Shown here in pieces: positions 37,401 to 48,644 of a DNA stretch of 64,000 nucleotides. The stretch comes from Edolisoma coerulescens (Eukaryota > Chordata > Aves > Passeriformes > Campephagidae). The position numbers and the translations under genes were made by a program. Under the pieces are notes generated by a model. It had not been told where the DNA came from. It saw only the letters and a program-made list of their open reading frames with translations, and ran no database searches. How positions within the stretch are numbered: the stretch's first letter is position 1; the number at the start of each line of letters is the position of its first letter. The DNA lies in the NCBI GenBank assembly GCA_013397115.1, contig VWZW01002461.1:119438-183437 (forward strand), written 5' to 3'.

Positions 37401-40400
37401 GCAGCTCTCTGACCTGTTGTTTCCCTCTAGGTCTGGTGAAGGCTATCAACACTGCTGTTGACCTGATTGTGGCTCACTTTGGAACCAGCAGGGATCCAGG
37501 GGTGAAGGTATGTCTAGCATCCAACATTCTGAGTGACACAGAGAGTATGGAGCAAGATTGCCTCTCCATTCTCTTCCAGTCAAAAACTCCAGGGTGTCTA
37601 ACAAAGGCAGGAGTACCAAGAACAAACCAAAGGTGATGGCACACCGTGCAGCAGATAGTAAATCTGTGACAATTCCTGCTGCACGATGCAGTAAGTACAT
37701 GTATTTAAAGGAAGATCAGAAAAACACAAGGAAGGGAAATTCACTGATGTTTACAAAACACTTAGGAATAACGTCCAGCTTAGCGTCTGAGTTGAAAGTA
37801 GCTGTAGGATGTGAAAGTATAAAGGGCAAGTATTATATATGTTTGCTCTGGTTTAACTCTTTCTTACGTACTTGTTAAGGCTCTTTATAAGAAAAATACC
37901 AGACCAGCTGCCCTTCTGGTCTGATGCAGCACACCAGCTCTTTTTTCTCACACAGTAGAGAGTTATGACTCCCTCCTCCACATGTCCTGTGACTCTGGCC
38001 TGGCACTGGTGCCAGGACACAGTGCAGTGTTCCCCATCCCTCAATGTCTCACAGGGCTCAGTAATGATAAGAAAGTGTGTCAGTCTTTGCCCATCTGGGG
38101 CAGTTGGTCACCCCCATGGTAGCCCTTACCATGAATACATTAGTGTGTTCAGAGTACATCTATGGGGCTAGCTGTGTTAGACCTGTGCTCCCCTCATTTC
38201 CCATTTCTGGAATAACACAGACATGCATCTAGGTTGCCCTGGGGCTGGCTGTCTTTGGCCCGTGCTCCCTCATTCCTCCATTTCTGGAATAACACAGAAG
38301 CAGAGCAATTTTGCTTCTGTTTGTACCAGGCATTGTTTGCAGTCCTGTGACACCCAGCATGTTTGTGATGCCTCCTCTCAATGCTGAATGCTTGGCTTCA
38401 GTCAGGCGACTCTGGGCAGCAATGTGACACTATTTGGACATGACAACTCCCCTGGCATGCCATCCCCAAGGAGAAACCTGACTGGGTCAGATTCCAAAAC
38501 CATTCAATCTTATCTCAGAGCCCAAAGTAATTTTCCCCTAATTAAGGCTGTTGCTGATGCAGAGATTGCTCTGCAACATAACTGGAGTTTTTGAGATTCC
38601 CATGGCTTTTCAAAGCTTCACTGTGGATTTCCAATTCTTACAGTGTAGGTTTGGGGAATAATTGCAACATTCCTCCATTACTTTGTTTATCAGACAATGC
38701 TGTGGTTTTAACCTCGGGTTTCTTTTTGCGTCAGTGTGCCAGGGGCTGAGCATTCACCTGTCAAAAGGCAGCATCCATCCCTGCTGCTGCCGTGCTCAGT
38801 GGATCTGACAGGATTATTCCCGAGCCAAGTTCAGTTTCAGTTCAGGGCTTTTGTGAACCTGTGCCAACTGGTCAGTATAATTCCAGCTCAGCTGGTAAAA
38901 TCTGTGCCCTGAACACCATTGCCTGACCCATTTGGATAGACCCCTTGGCAGCTCAAAGACTGTAAGCAGCAGAATGTGTCCCTGCTCTGCTGGTGCTGGG
39001 CTCTTACATGTTTCCTCTTCACCTCAGTCTGAGCTCTGGCCATCCATTTTGCCCTCACCCTGTTTATTTATAGTAATCCCTAGGAGCTAGAGCTTGACAT
39101 GTCACTGAGTTAAATGTTCCTTAACCCCTCAGTGCTGGTAGTTCTATGTGGCTTGGTGCTTCCTGCTCCAAAATTAGCAACAAGAAAATCTACAGCTGCA
39201 GGAAAATCCCCAGCTCTTTTCTTCCTCCAGCAGGAGAGCCTGGTTACACCTTTTGGGAGAACCTGTCATCCCTTCTAATTGGGATATCATCTTCCCAAGC
39301 TAGGATATTCTTTTTTCAAGTCATTGCCTCTTCCCATCCTGGGGAAGACCTTGCACAGAGCAATCCAGAGCTGGTGTATGAAGCATCAGGAGAGAAAGCA
39401 AAGACTCTGCACGTTCAAGGAGCTGCTGAGCCTGGATGTTGCTTGCTGGGTGTCTGTAGTAGGCAAGTGGGGCTGAACTGTTTCCATGCATCTCTACCTT
39501 GAAAACAGTTACCAACACACTCCCTGTTGCCTGTTGTCCATTAGGCCAAACTTGGGAACAGCTCCGTGAGCCCCAATGTGGGGCATCTCATCCTGAAATA
39601 CCTGTGCCCAGCTGTCCGGGACATTCTGAGTGATGGGCTCAAGGCTTACGTCCTGGACATGATCATTGGCCAGAGGAGGAACATCCCCTGGAGCGTGGTG
39701 GAGGCATCCACCCAGCTAGGTATGGATGTTGTGCAGCAGTGCCTGCAGCTCTGTGGTAGTTGTGGCTCGGAGGTGCTGGGGACGGTTGTGTCTAAGGATG
39801 GGAGTGCAGAATACCCATTTTCCTGCATGGAACAGGGTGCACATTGACCGTCCCTTGCAAGAAGGGAGAGACACGGTGCTATTCTGCCCAAGCATTCATT
39901 GTCATTTCCCCTGAAATTGGCAAATTCTCCCATAACAGGCCAAACCAAGAAAAAGAGGGAAAGAAAAAAAACCAACAGAATTAATTCCACATTGGTGTCT
40001 GCATCATAGTGGGAAGCCTCATAGCCTGATTATGGCAAATCTTCAGCTCTGGGGTTATCTCTATGGTTGCAGACACCCCAGATTATAAGCATGCACCACA
40101 ATATTCTCTTTACATCCTGATTTTGAGCCAATGGCTGCGATTGTCACTGAAGTGTGGAGGCAGGTCCTTGTGGTATTGAATCTCTCCCAGGGTTTTGGAG
40201 TGGCAGTCTGGGATGGACCACAACCCATCTCCCATGTGTAGTGTAAGTGTTGGGATGGAGTGAGCTTGTGTTGGCGTGGTGGAGAGGCAAAGCACACACA
40301 GACAGACACCCAGACAATGTCTGTCTTGCCTTGATGCTCCATCCTGTGGTGCAGTTTTGGCTTTGCTCACCACAACTAATCTCAACCATTTGCTTCTCTC

Positions 40401-43400
40401 CATAGGCCCCTCTACAAAGTTGCTGCACAGCCTCTACAGCAAGATCAGCCAGTACACAGAGCTCACCAACCACACCATGAGGTTCAACGCGTTCATCTTC
40501 GGCCTCCTCAAGTAAGCAGGACCCCTGGGGTGGTTGCATGTCCCTGTCCAGGGCTGGTAGCAGCTGTTGGTCTGTGACTGCAGGCAGGCATGAAAAAAAC
40601 CTTAAGAATCTGGGGAGCCACCTCCCAGAAGCAGGCAAGGGAAGGAAGAAGCTGTAAGCCTCAAGGAACTCCAGGTGGATCAAACCCTCCCGTTCCAGGT
40701 CAGGACTGAGAATGAGTGGCTGTAGCCAATTGAAGAACAGGTCAGTCTGTTTTAGCCCCAAAACATTAGGTGAGAAAACTCTGTCTGTCCAGCTTCATAA
40801 GAGGTTAGACATAAAATATGCATTAATTACTCTTGGAAATCCCTCTTTAAACCACTGTTTCCTGGAGCTGCAGGGGATCCCATGGCATGAGGCTCTGAAG
40901 GAGAAATGGCCCCGGTCCAGGACTCCGACTGGCCCTTCCAGTTTGGATGAGGAGCATGCACACTATGCTGTGTTTAACAGAGGAAGACAGTGATACCTTT
41001 TTGTTGGTGAAGAGATTAGTGCTGCTAGGATGGTGTTTCCCTGCTCCTCTCTGGTGGTCAGCAAGAGCTCTGGCAGTGGCAACAGAGTTCCCAAGATCTC
41101 CAGATGTTGTAGAACTCCTACAGGCAGGAACAAGGTCTGCCCTGCTCTCCCCACACAGGGTGACCCAGCTCTGCCCTGCTGGCACAGGACACCAGCATAT
41201 TTTGGGCTGAGCCACCAGCACTGGTCTTAGTTTTGTAGATCATTTGCCTCTTCCACAGCAGCCTCTTCTCAGCAAAACAAAGCTCTACCAAGGACATAGG
41301 AGCAGAATAGCGAGGAATCTTGTTGGAAACATAGTTGTTAGGGGTTACAATTGCACATGTAAAGCCGTGTAGATGTTCCGTGACAAGCTGGGTGTCTGTG
41401 ATCAGGGCATGCTGATGGGACTAAGCCACTGTCCTTTCCCTGAGGTTCACAAGCTCATGCGTTGTAAATGACCTTTTCCAGCCACACTTCTTGTGGCAGA
41501 ACAGTGAGGATGAATGGGGTGAATTGATCTTCACTGCTTCTTTCTTACCCTGCTAATTTTCTGTTCCTGCAGTATCCGGTCCCTGGAGTTCTGGTTCAAC
41601 CACCTCTACAACCATGAAGGTAAGAGCCTGAGGGCTGTGGGCTGCAGTGAAAGCCAAATTCTGCACACAAATAGAGCATGGGATGGAAATGTGTTTCTCT
41701 TGTTGCTCTCTCAGCTTGGGCTGCTCTTCTGTGCCCTGAGCTGAAGGACTTAGCTATACACAGTCTCAGTGTACCACGGAAATCCCAATCCCAGGTGGAA
41801 GTCCAAGCACCATGCAGCTCCTTCCGCCGGAGCCTGGACTTCCATTCTCCTTCCCACCTGCAGCTACTATCCAAGGCTATCAGTGCAGATCCCTCAATCT
41901 ATCTGCAGGAGATCAGATCTAAGCCTTCCCAAATGTCTGTGTTCTCTGCCCAGTGCCTGAGAGTTTGGTATGCCTGGAGATGTGCACACTTACCTGAAAC
42001 TCTTCAGGCACAGGAAACAGAAAGAAATGGAAAGGAAAACCTGACAAACAAAAAGCAGGTTTTACGGGATGTATCTGTTTTATAGCAGAATAGAATAGAA
42101 TAGAATAGAATAGAATAGAATAGAATAGAATAGAATAGAATAGAATAGAATAGAATAGAATAGAATAGAATGGGATCTATGCTTATCCTGGCTTTCTGAA
42201 GCAGAAGACAACCACCTATTTCAAGCCATCATTAAGAGCTGGAAGTGTGAGCAAAAGCTGGGGCTGTCAGGGTGATGAGAGCTAAGCAGAGGAGTTGGAG
42301 GTAAGGTGCAAGTCCTGTCTGTGGTGTAAATTTGTTATCTCACTGGCCACAAATCCCATTCCCAGCTCTCTCCCTGGCAGTGAGACCTGACAAGAGAGCA
42401 GGACAGAGGGGTAGTGCAGATGTGGTCAAATCAAGTGAACAGTGAATGTTACAGATAGAAGTGCTAGTTCATTCTCTGCTAAGACCCACAGTTCAGCCCT
42501 GATCCCTGTATTCAGCTGCCCCTGACACCTCTACCGGCAGGGGACTGGTACTGGCCGTATCTGCAGCTCCTTGTTCATCTCCAGAAGTTGAAGAATAGAG
42601 TTTCCACATGTGACAACCCTTTTGTGCTCTTTATTCCCATTCTACTTCCATGGCATTTGGTGGCAGAGGTCGTCTGGGTTGGTAGTCTGCCAGGCAGGTC
42701 CTGGTTGCAGTCACAACTGGAAAGCTCTGTCTGGGCCAGTTTGCTGAGAGCTCACAGAGCAGATGGTACTTCTTGACCCAGGCCTGAGCCTCACACTTTG
42801 ACCAAAAACTGGTGTCCATCTCCTTTCCTCATAGCTTCAGCAGCTTCGTGGTGGCTTGGCAATGGTGGCAAGAGCACCTTCTCTAATTCATGTCTGTTTC
42901 CCTACAGACATCATCCTGGCACACTACCAGCCAGTGGGCTTCTTGTGCCTGTCTCACAGTGTGTGCCAGCCTCTTTTTGAGGAGCTCCTGCTCCTGCTCC
43001 AGCCTCTCTCCCTGCTGCCCTTCAACCTGGACCTCCTCTTCGAGCACCACCTGATGCAGATGGGCAAAGAGCAGCAGCAGCAAAAGGAGCTGCTGCGTGT
43101 GAAGCAGGACCTGCTGCTTTCCGTGCACTCCACCCTGCAGCTGATGCGGACCCGGGGCAGCAGTGAGGATCCCGACGGCTGCAGCACCGCTCCTGAAACA
43201 TGCCAAGGGGGTGCCAGAGATGGTGACATCTCGCCAGNCGCCAGGGCACAGCCCACAGCAAGCTGTGAGTGAGAAGAGGGTCAAGGGAGTGGGGGCCTCC
43301 TGCGGAGAAGGTGACAGGGAGGAAGAGCAGAGTAAGATGCAAGAGAGCACATGGGAGGGGAAGAAGGACAAGCAGGCAGGCTGGTGGTACCAGCTCATGC

Positions 43401-45172
43401 AGACCTCTCAGATTTACATTGAGGGCTCGGCTGAAGGCTCGAAGTTCATCCGCTCTGAGAAGAAGAAGGCAGCTTTGAATCCTGCGCCCAGGTCAGTGGA
43501 GACCCACAAGGCACCACCTCCCCGAGAAGGGGTGGTCGAGGGTGCAGAGGCTTGTCCCATTGCTGAGGGCACCTTGGAGGAGAGGCCCAAGGCAGCTAGC
43601 AAGACAAGTCCTGAAGCCGTGGAAGAGCCCTTGGAAAAGCCCCAGCAGGTAGTGGTCGGCGAAGAGGTGAAGGAACGGAGCTGGCCCTTCTGGATGGGCA
43701 GCCCCCCAGACTCTGTGCTTACAGAGCTGAAGCGCAGCAAGGAGAAGGAAACTCAGCAAAGAGTGGCAGCAGCAGCAGCAGCAGCCCCCCAAGAGGACAG
43801 CAGCACCAGTGCATCAGAGGGCAGCCAGCCCATCAAGTGGGGACACTTGTTTGGGTCCAGGAAGGTACAGAAAGAGCCCAGGCAACCAAACAGGTAAGGA
43901 CAGGGGCGTTTTGGGGCTGAGAAGGGCTGGTTAACCTGGAGTGTGGCAGTACAGGTGCAAGTCAGGCAAATAGCTGACTGCTGGGCTGCACCATGGTGGT
44001 ATATCAAGGGTCTGTAACCCTGCTCAGTCCTGCCAGCCTGCCTTAATTCCTCCCATACCCTTACTCAGTCCATCTCATAGGCTTTTCTCTTCTGCCTGAG
44101 CTCTACCACTGCCTTGGCATCTAAACCCTGCTACATGGCCCCATCATCACCTCATCCCTCCCAAACCCACATACTGAGAACAGAACATGGAGCCATCCCT
44201 GTTGCTCACAGCAGGTGAGGGGGAGGCGTGAAGTTGCCCCCAGTAGCTGAAACCTCCCTGCACTGCCTAGCCCTCTATACACCCTTACTGCTCCTGAAAA
44301 TGACCACTGGAAATGTCCTTCCCTGTCTAGGCTGTGGTGTTACGGCTGAGCCCTGCCTGCCTGGAGACCTGGGGAACTACCTAGCAGTGCACTTTGTGCA
44401 TGAAGCCAAACCTCTGAGGCATAACCTTGCCCTGAGAGCAGCTGCTCTGTTTCCCTGGGTGCACTTTCCTGCCACTGACCGCTTCTGTCTCCTCCTTCCA
44501 GGCTGCCCTCCGGCTGGCTGAGCTTGGACAAGTCCGTGTTCCAGCTGGTGGCCCAGACAGTTGGGGCTAGCATGTGGCGTGAAGCAGCCCCGGAGCCAGA
44601 CCCTCCCCATCCAGAACCACCTGAGGCACCCACTGTGGCACGGCCAGCCCAGGGGATGTCTCCTCACCCTACCTGGTGAGTGACACCAAGCAGTCAATTC
44701 TGCAGGTGCTGGGATGTGGTAGGTTGAGGGTGGCATGGCTCTACCTGTTGCAGTTTGCCTGACTCCCTTCGTAGTCACGGACCAGGGAATGGCTTGGGGC
44801 AGTGATGCAGCTTGTGCATCCATCCACCACAACTCCACAGCCTGCAGGTGACAGGGAGCTGGGGGGGCAGCTGGGAGCCTGGCTGGCAAGGGAAGCAGGG
44901 GATGTTTTCCAATCTCCGCTGGGCCTGTGGTGGTCCCTGGGTGGGGTGAGTGTCCTGAGGTGAGCTAACCCTACTTTCCTTCTGCCTGCAGTGAGGTGAA
45001 AGCTCTTTGCCATCACATTGCCACTGAGGCAGGACAACTGAGCTTCAACAAAGGGGATATTCTGAAGGTCATCTCCAAGGTGGATGGTGACTGGCTGCAG
45101 TGCAGCCTTGGCTCCGAGAAGGGACTGGTGCCCATCATGTACGTCACCCACCCCGAGGACGAGGACTATTGA
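29458..45172 (+). CDS. RUSC2: RUSC2 (iporin), RUN and SH3 domain-containing protein 2; 11 coding exons
   Basis: The spliced product is about 1614 residues (human protein: 1516). I recognise it across its length: the N-terminus [20 protein letters not shown], a Ser-rich disordered region (about 1-1030), a RUN domain (about 1034-1190), a charged linker, and a C-terminal SH3 domain (about 1555-1614). NPF motifs lie at residues 37-39 and 99-101. In mammals the protein binds Rab1 and Rab35, GM130, AP-4 and kinesin-1, and promotes outward movement of ATG9A vesicles; it acts in the cytosol at Golgi and vesicle membranes. Coding segments: 29458-31426, 33679-34464, 34951-35151, 36373-36516, 37431-37507, 39545-39719, 40406-40511, 41573-41619, 42908-43893, 44502-44675, 44992-45172. 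All phases match, and the total is divisible by three once the single N at 43238 is dropped. The start is fixed by homology and Kozak context. Borders are hand-derived. Confidence 0.93.
31427..33678 (+). other. RUSC2 intron after coding exon 1
   Basis: A GT/AG intron. No repeat or additional exon recognised. Several open frames here are unsupported. Confidence 0.75.
33679..34464 (+). CDS. RUSC2: RUSC2 coding exon 2 (about residues 657-918)
   Basis: The acceptor is a long pyrimidine tract ending CTGAAG at 33678, and the donor AATG|GTAGGT follows 34464. It starts with GGTDSKPVVRYSKDQ and contains TTLPIQPFVFQHHF, both close to mammalian RUSC2. The rest is Ser/Pro-rich and less conserved. Phase 1 in and out. 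Confidence 0.92.
34951..35151 (+). CDS. RUSC2: RUSC2 coding exon 3 (about residues 919-985)
   Basis: Encodes ANHLSPQALKWREYRRRNPL and SLDRRQQEPRL, strongly conserved in RUSC2. The acceptor is CATCCCAG at 34950, with the main pyrimidine tract unusually far upstream (about 34845-34895). The donor AACG|GTGCGC is non-optimal. Confidence 0.9.
36373..36516 (+). CDS. RUSC2: RUSC2 coding exon 4 (about residues 986-1033)
   Basis: Encodes the block ending AEKPPAEFCLSPDG and ISIDLLQKK just before the RUN domain. Acceptor CCCCACAG at 36372, donor AAGG|GTGAGT after 36516. Phase 1 in and out. Confidence 0.92.
37431..37507 (+). CDS. RUSC2: RUSC2 coding exon 5, start of RUN domain
   Basis: Encodes GLVKAINTAVDLIVAHFGTS, the first RUN helix region. 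Acceptor TTTCCCTCTAG at 37430, donor AAG|GTATGT after 37507. It enters in phase 1 and exits in phase 0. Confidence 0.93.
38163..38297 (+). repeat. Imperfect duplication, 58-bp units with 77-bp spacing, in RUSC2 intron 5
   Basis: Copies at 38163-38220 and 38240-38297 share the start TGGGGCTRGCTGT and the end CATTTCTGGAATAACACAG, with several mismatches between. It lies in the intron between 37508 and 39544, which otherwise shows nothing recognised. Confidence 0.8.
39545..39719 (+). CDS. RUSC2: RUSC2 coding exon 6, RUN domain core
   Basis: Encodes SVSPNVGHLILKYLCPAVRD and IIGQRRNIPWSVVEASTQLG, the most conserved RUN segment. Acceptor GTCCATTAG at 39544, donor CTAG|GTATGG after 39719. Confidence 0.93.
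40406..40511 (+). CDS. RUSC2: RUSC2 coding exon 7, RUN domain
   Basis: Encodes GPSTKLLHSLYSKISQ and HTMRFNAFIFGLL. Acceptor CTCTCCATAG at 40405, donor CTCAA|GTAAGC after 40511, phase 2 out. Confidence 0.93.
41573..41619 (+). CDS. RUSC2: RUSC2 coding exon 8, RUN domain micro-exon (47 bp)
   Basis: Encodes NIRSLEFWFNHLYNHE, a conserved RUN helix with the invariant-looking W. Acceptor TTCCTGCAG at 41572, donor GAAG|GTAAGA after 41619. Confidence 0.93.
42087..42170 (+). repeat. Pentanucleotide microsatellite (TAGAA)16
   Basis: Sixteen uninterrupted TAGAA units (42091-42170) preceded by a partial unit, in the intron between RUSC2 coding exons 8 and 9. A perfect array of this length is likely polymorphic. 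Confidence 0.98.
42908..43893 (+). CDS. RUSC2: RUSC2 coding exon 9, end of RUN and linker; apparent frameshift at N43238
   Basis: The first part encodes the end of RUN (HYQPVGFLCLSHSVC, LLPFNLDLLFEHHL). The second part encodes the linker (RVKGVGAS, GWWYQLMQTSQIYI, WPFWMGSPPDSVL, IKWGHLFGSRK). These two conserved halves are in different frames, and the switch coincides with the ambiguous base at 43238. Treating that N as one extra base joins them; keeping it gives a stop at 43270-43272. A seven-Ala run is coded by GCA repeats at about 43766-43786. Donor AACAG|GTAAGG after 43893. Confidence 0.9.
44502..44675 (+). CDS. RUSC2: RUSC2 coding exon 10, pre-SH3 linker
   Basis: Begins LPSGWLSLDKSVFQLVAQTV, conserved in RUSC2, then a Pro/Glu-rich variable part. 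Acceptor TCCTTCCAG at 44501, donor CCTG|GTGAGT after 44675. Confidence 0.92.
44992..45172 (+). CDS. RUSC2: RUSC2 coding exon 11, SH3 domain and stop
   Basis: Encodes a complete SH3 fold: an ALCHH strand (degenerate ALYDY), 'GQLSFNKGDIL' of the RT loop, 'DGDWLQC' with the conserved Trp, and 'GLVPIMYV' at the end. The stop TGA is at 45170-45172. The mammalian protein extends a few residues further. Acceptor TCTGCCTGCAG at 44991. Confidence 0.93.
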
Positions 45173-46605
45173 CACGTTTAGGAGGCCAAGCACAGTTCCC
45201 TGGGCTGCTGAGGCTCCTCTGGGGTAGCCTACCCTGCCAGAGGAACAAACACAGCTTCTTGCTAGTTTCTTACCTTTCCTGCCATTACAGAATACAGTAA
45301 CCGTAGGTGGTTTCTTCTTGCTCCTCCTTGTGCAGCTGCCAAAGGCCAACTTAGCCCCCCGGGGTCTTCTGCAAGCTGCACCTCGTATTTCCAGGCATCG
45401 CCATGCATGCAGCCACACCAGGGACCGCCTGACCCCCCCCTCCACCCCACACTGTCTCCAGCACCCACAGGCCATGGACTTGTACATTACAGGAACCCAA
45501 GCAGTCCCTGCCAGGGCAGCGCTGCCCCGCTGCCCAGCTGTGGGATGCTGGAGGGTGCAGGATGCTGGCCGTCCCCTCCCTGGGGGTGGCAGTGCAGCCT
45601 GCAGCCTCCAGCATCCCCGGCATCCTCAGCCGCAGGGGTGGGAGCACCCTGCGTTGGCAGGGTCCAGTCGAGGCTGGGCTGAGGGGTTGTGTTTGATGGG
45701 GCATTGCAAGGTAGGCTCCCCCACACTGGAGCATCCCTGTCCTAGTGTGCTGTAGTGGTTCCTGGTGGGTTGTACCCCAGCCTGGCAGTGCCGTACTGCA
45801 GGGCTGGGGCTGTGGGTGGCCACAGCCAGGGGAGGGGGACGGGGTATGTGTGTGCGTGTGGAGCAAAGGGGTGTGTGGGGTTGTGAGGAAGGCACAGGGA
45901 TGTTCAGTGTTATGTAGGTCCAGGATGGGTAGTGCCACCCTGTGCAGAGATGGGTGCTTAGGGGGGAGGCCCTGTGCCCTCCACACTGAGCGGGGAACCA
46001 GTGCCTGGGAAGCCCTGGGATGCTCAGTGGAGGGGCGCTGGAGGGGAGGGAATGAGGGCAGGGTCCCTGACTGGGCTAGGGATTTGGGGGCAGTGCTCCC
46101 AGCAAGTAGATTGGGGGTGCTCCTAGAGGGAGCTGGGGAGCCTGGGGAGGGAGGGGTGGTGCTCCCTTCGGCACAGGGTTTCTGGTCTTGCTGAGCAGTG
46201 CCGTGGGGTGGGGGGGATAAGTGTTGTGCACAAACACAAGGGGATACTGGAGGTCCTGGGGTCCTTGGTAGAGGCAATGCCAGTCAACCCCTTCCTTGCC
46301 ATGTTCATGCCGCCTGCTGTAGTGGGGATCTTCACCTGCCTGTCAGGTGGGGAACAGTGTTAATGAAAGGCCATGCCAGTATTTGGTGCCATGGCCAGCT
46401 TGACGCTGTTCACAGCATCGTGCCTGGGCTGGCTTCACCATGGCAAGGGGCCCTGGTCTTGCTAGGTTACCTCCTGCTTGTACATCGCTTAGCGGATGTT
46501 GCACCATATTTAATTTGTATTTCCCTGTTAGAATGAGGTGTCTCGCCTTTATTTATTTCTTTATTTATGATGCATATTAATAAAAAAGGTGCTGATTGAG
46601 CTCCC
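45173..46605 (+). other. RUSC2: RUSC2 3' UTR
   Basis: About 1.4 kb from the stop to the likely cleavage region. G-rich tracts dominate 45500-46230. The last part is AU-rich with overlapping ATTTA motifs (46550-46570), which may affect mRNA stability. The right end is placed about 20 nt after the AATAAA and is approximate. Confidence 0.65.
46579..46584 (+). terminator. Polyadenylation signal AATAAA of RUSC2
   Basis: A canonical AATAAA, 1.4 kb after the stop codon, with T/G-rich sequence (TTGTGATTTTGG) about 35 nt downstream. No other well-placed signal was seen between the stop codon and this one. Confidence 0.75.
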
Positions 46606-48644
46606 TGCTACCCAGACTTGTGATTTTGGCGTATCCCTGGGAGAAGGGTGTGGGGGTTAACCTCTGCTGGGACACTGCACTCCAGGCTTCCTCCTGCATT
46701 CACCACAGCCTACACCAGACCTTCAGGAGGAGAGAGGTTGCCCCCAGCAATCAAACTTGTCAGTTCAGGCCTGAGGGGTTGGGGGAGTGGGCACTACAGA
46801 TGATGCTATGTTGGGGGGAGGCAGTGCTGTGTGGGGTTCCTTGTGCATTGCTTGCAGGGACCCAAGCAGGTTTCAGGCAGGAGATCACACCATTTCAGCC
46901 TGGAATCTGCTTCTCCTGGGTCATGGGAAGGTGAAAGTGAAGGAGTGGTTGTGGGCTGGGACCTGGGACAACCTGGCCATGAGTTTCAGTGGCTGTGGGT
47001 CACTCACAAGGAAGGACTCCAGGGATTCTAAACTTAGACTCACGACAGACATTGGGCTTCCAAGTCCACTATGAACCCCAAGAGCCACCTCTTCTCTTTA
47101 CCTCTCAGCAGCTCAAAAGGAGAAGGGAAAAACTCTGCTTGAGGCTCCAGCCTTTGCTGCAAGAACAGCACTCTGGAGTTTGCTGCATCCGTGTGGACAA
47201 ATGATCTGCACATGTGCAGTGCATCAAAACTGCTGGAAAAAAATGTACAAGTGAAGCAGCATAAACCCCTGTCCTGGCTGGGAGCAGCACAGAGCAGCCA
47301 GGGCTTGTACCTGGGCTGCTTTTTTAAGCTCTCAGAGGGGGCAATGGTCAGGGCTGTTTACAAGTTCCATGGAGCCGGCCGCTCTCCCCACGTGCACTGG
47401 CTGGCCCAAAGGAGGAAGGGGACCATGTGCTGGCAAACAGCCCCCCTGGGCTGCTGAGTCAGCCCTGGGGCAGGAAAGGGGATTTCCAGCTGCCTGCATT
47501 GTAGGCACTGACACTGAGCAGCTCACTGGGTGCTTGTTGCTGGGGTAGCCTTGGATGCAGGGGACGCACAGAGGGGTGGTCAGAGGCTGGATTTGGGATT
47601 GCTGCCATGGGGCTTGCAGCTGCTGAGGTCTTCTTTGGGGTCATTTGGCTAAAGTCAAGCAGATCCAGGTTGGTGGCTATCAGCCTGTGCCAACCAGGAA
47701 CTGGCCACAGGGCACAAAGCCCATGAATCCTGCAAGGCCTGAAGCACACAGCAATGTGTGTGGGACATTGGGACAGTATGGGACAGTACTGGAGCTGTGA
47801 CTGGGTGGCCCTGCTGGTGGCCTGGTCCTGGAGGGTCAGCTGTAGGATCCTGGTGGGGACATGAGCCTATGAACTCTGTCAGGGTCATGCTAAGCAGGAA
47901 GAAAAGACACTGGGTGTCCACAGATACTCACCATGGGGACTCCAGCTCTCTGGGGACACTGCTGGCCAGGGTCAGGCCCTTCAGCTGGTGTGCAGAGCCA
48001 GGCCAGGGGCAGCTCTGGACCAGCACCAAGATGCACAGTCAGTCCTGCCTGTCTCATGTCACCTGAGCAGCAGCAGTGTCCTCCTCTCCTGCTCCTTGCA
48101 GGCAGCTCTGAGCTGCTGCTCAGCAAAATTGCTCCTGGCTTCCTTTCAGATCTCAAAGCGGGTCTTAGCAAAGAAGTGCTGCGCTCTCTGGGTGAACTGT
48201 GGGAGCAGAGATTCATCATGTGGGAAGCAAAGAGGAGCCCGATTTCATTGTAGAGGAATCTGCTCTGCATGGTACAGAGGTTGGGGGTGATGACACACGT
48301 GACTGTGGGATCCAGTGCTGGCAGGGGTAGTCATGGGGTGACAGCATGGCTGGGGCAGATTTAGGGTGCAGTGGGAGTTCAGATGTGCATGACAATCTGA
48401 GGGACATGTGCCAGCTGAGAGGGGGGGACCTGCTGGCACATCCCCTTGGACCTTCTCTGCCCAGGTCATCAGAACCTGGGTCATGCTCAGGTCAAAGGCT
48501 CTGACCGTGGACCCTGAGTGCCTGTCAGTGCTGAAGGAACTCTGGAATGTATGGGTCCGCTGGAAAGGCCTGATACATATTGGAGGAGAGAAGGGAATGC
48601 CTTTCCTTCCTCTGCCCCTCCTGGCAGTGACACATACACAGTTC
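46606..48644. other. Intergenic, one weak coding-like relic
   Basis: No firm gene. At about 48083-48250 and 48465-48570 two plus-strand segments encode a similar helical pattern (L..L.ELW). See the findings list. Confidence 0.4.

Noticed and set aside
45351..46277. 308-codon minus-strand open frame in the RUSC2 3' UTR region
   Set aside because: Proline/histidine-rich translation of G-rich UTR sequence; long because the complementary strand is poor in stops. No domain, no splice context.
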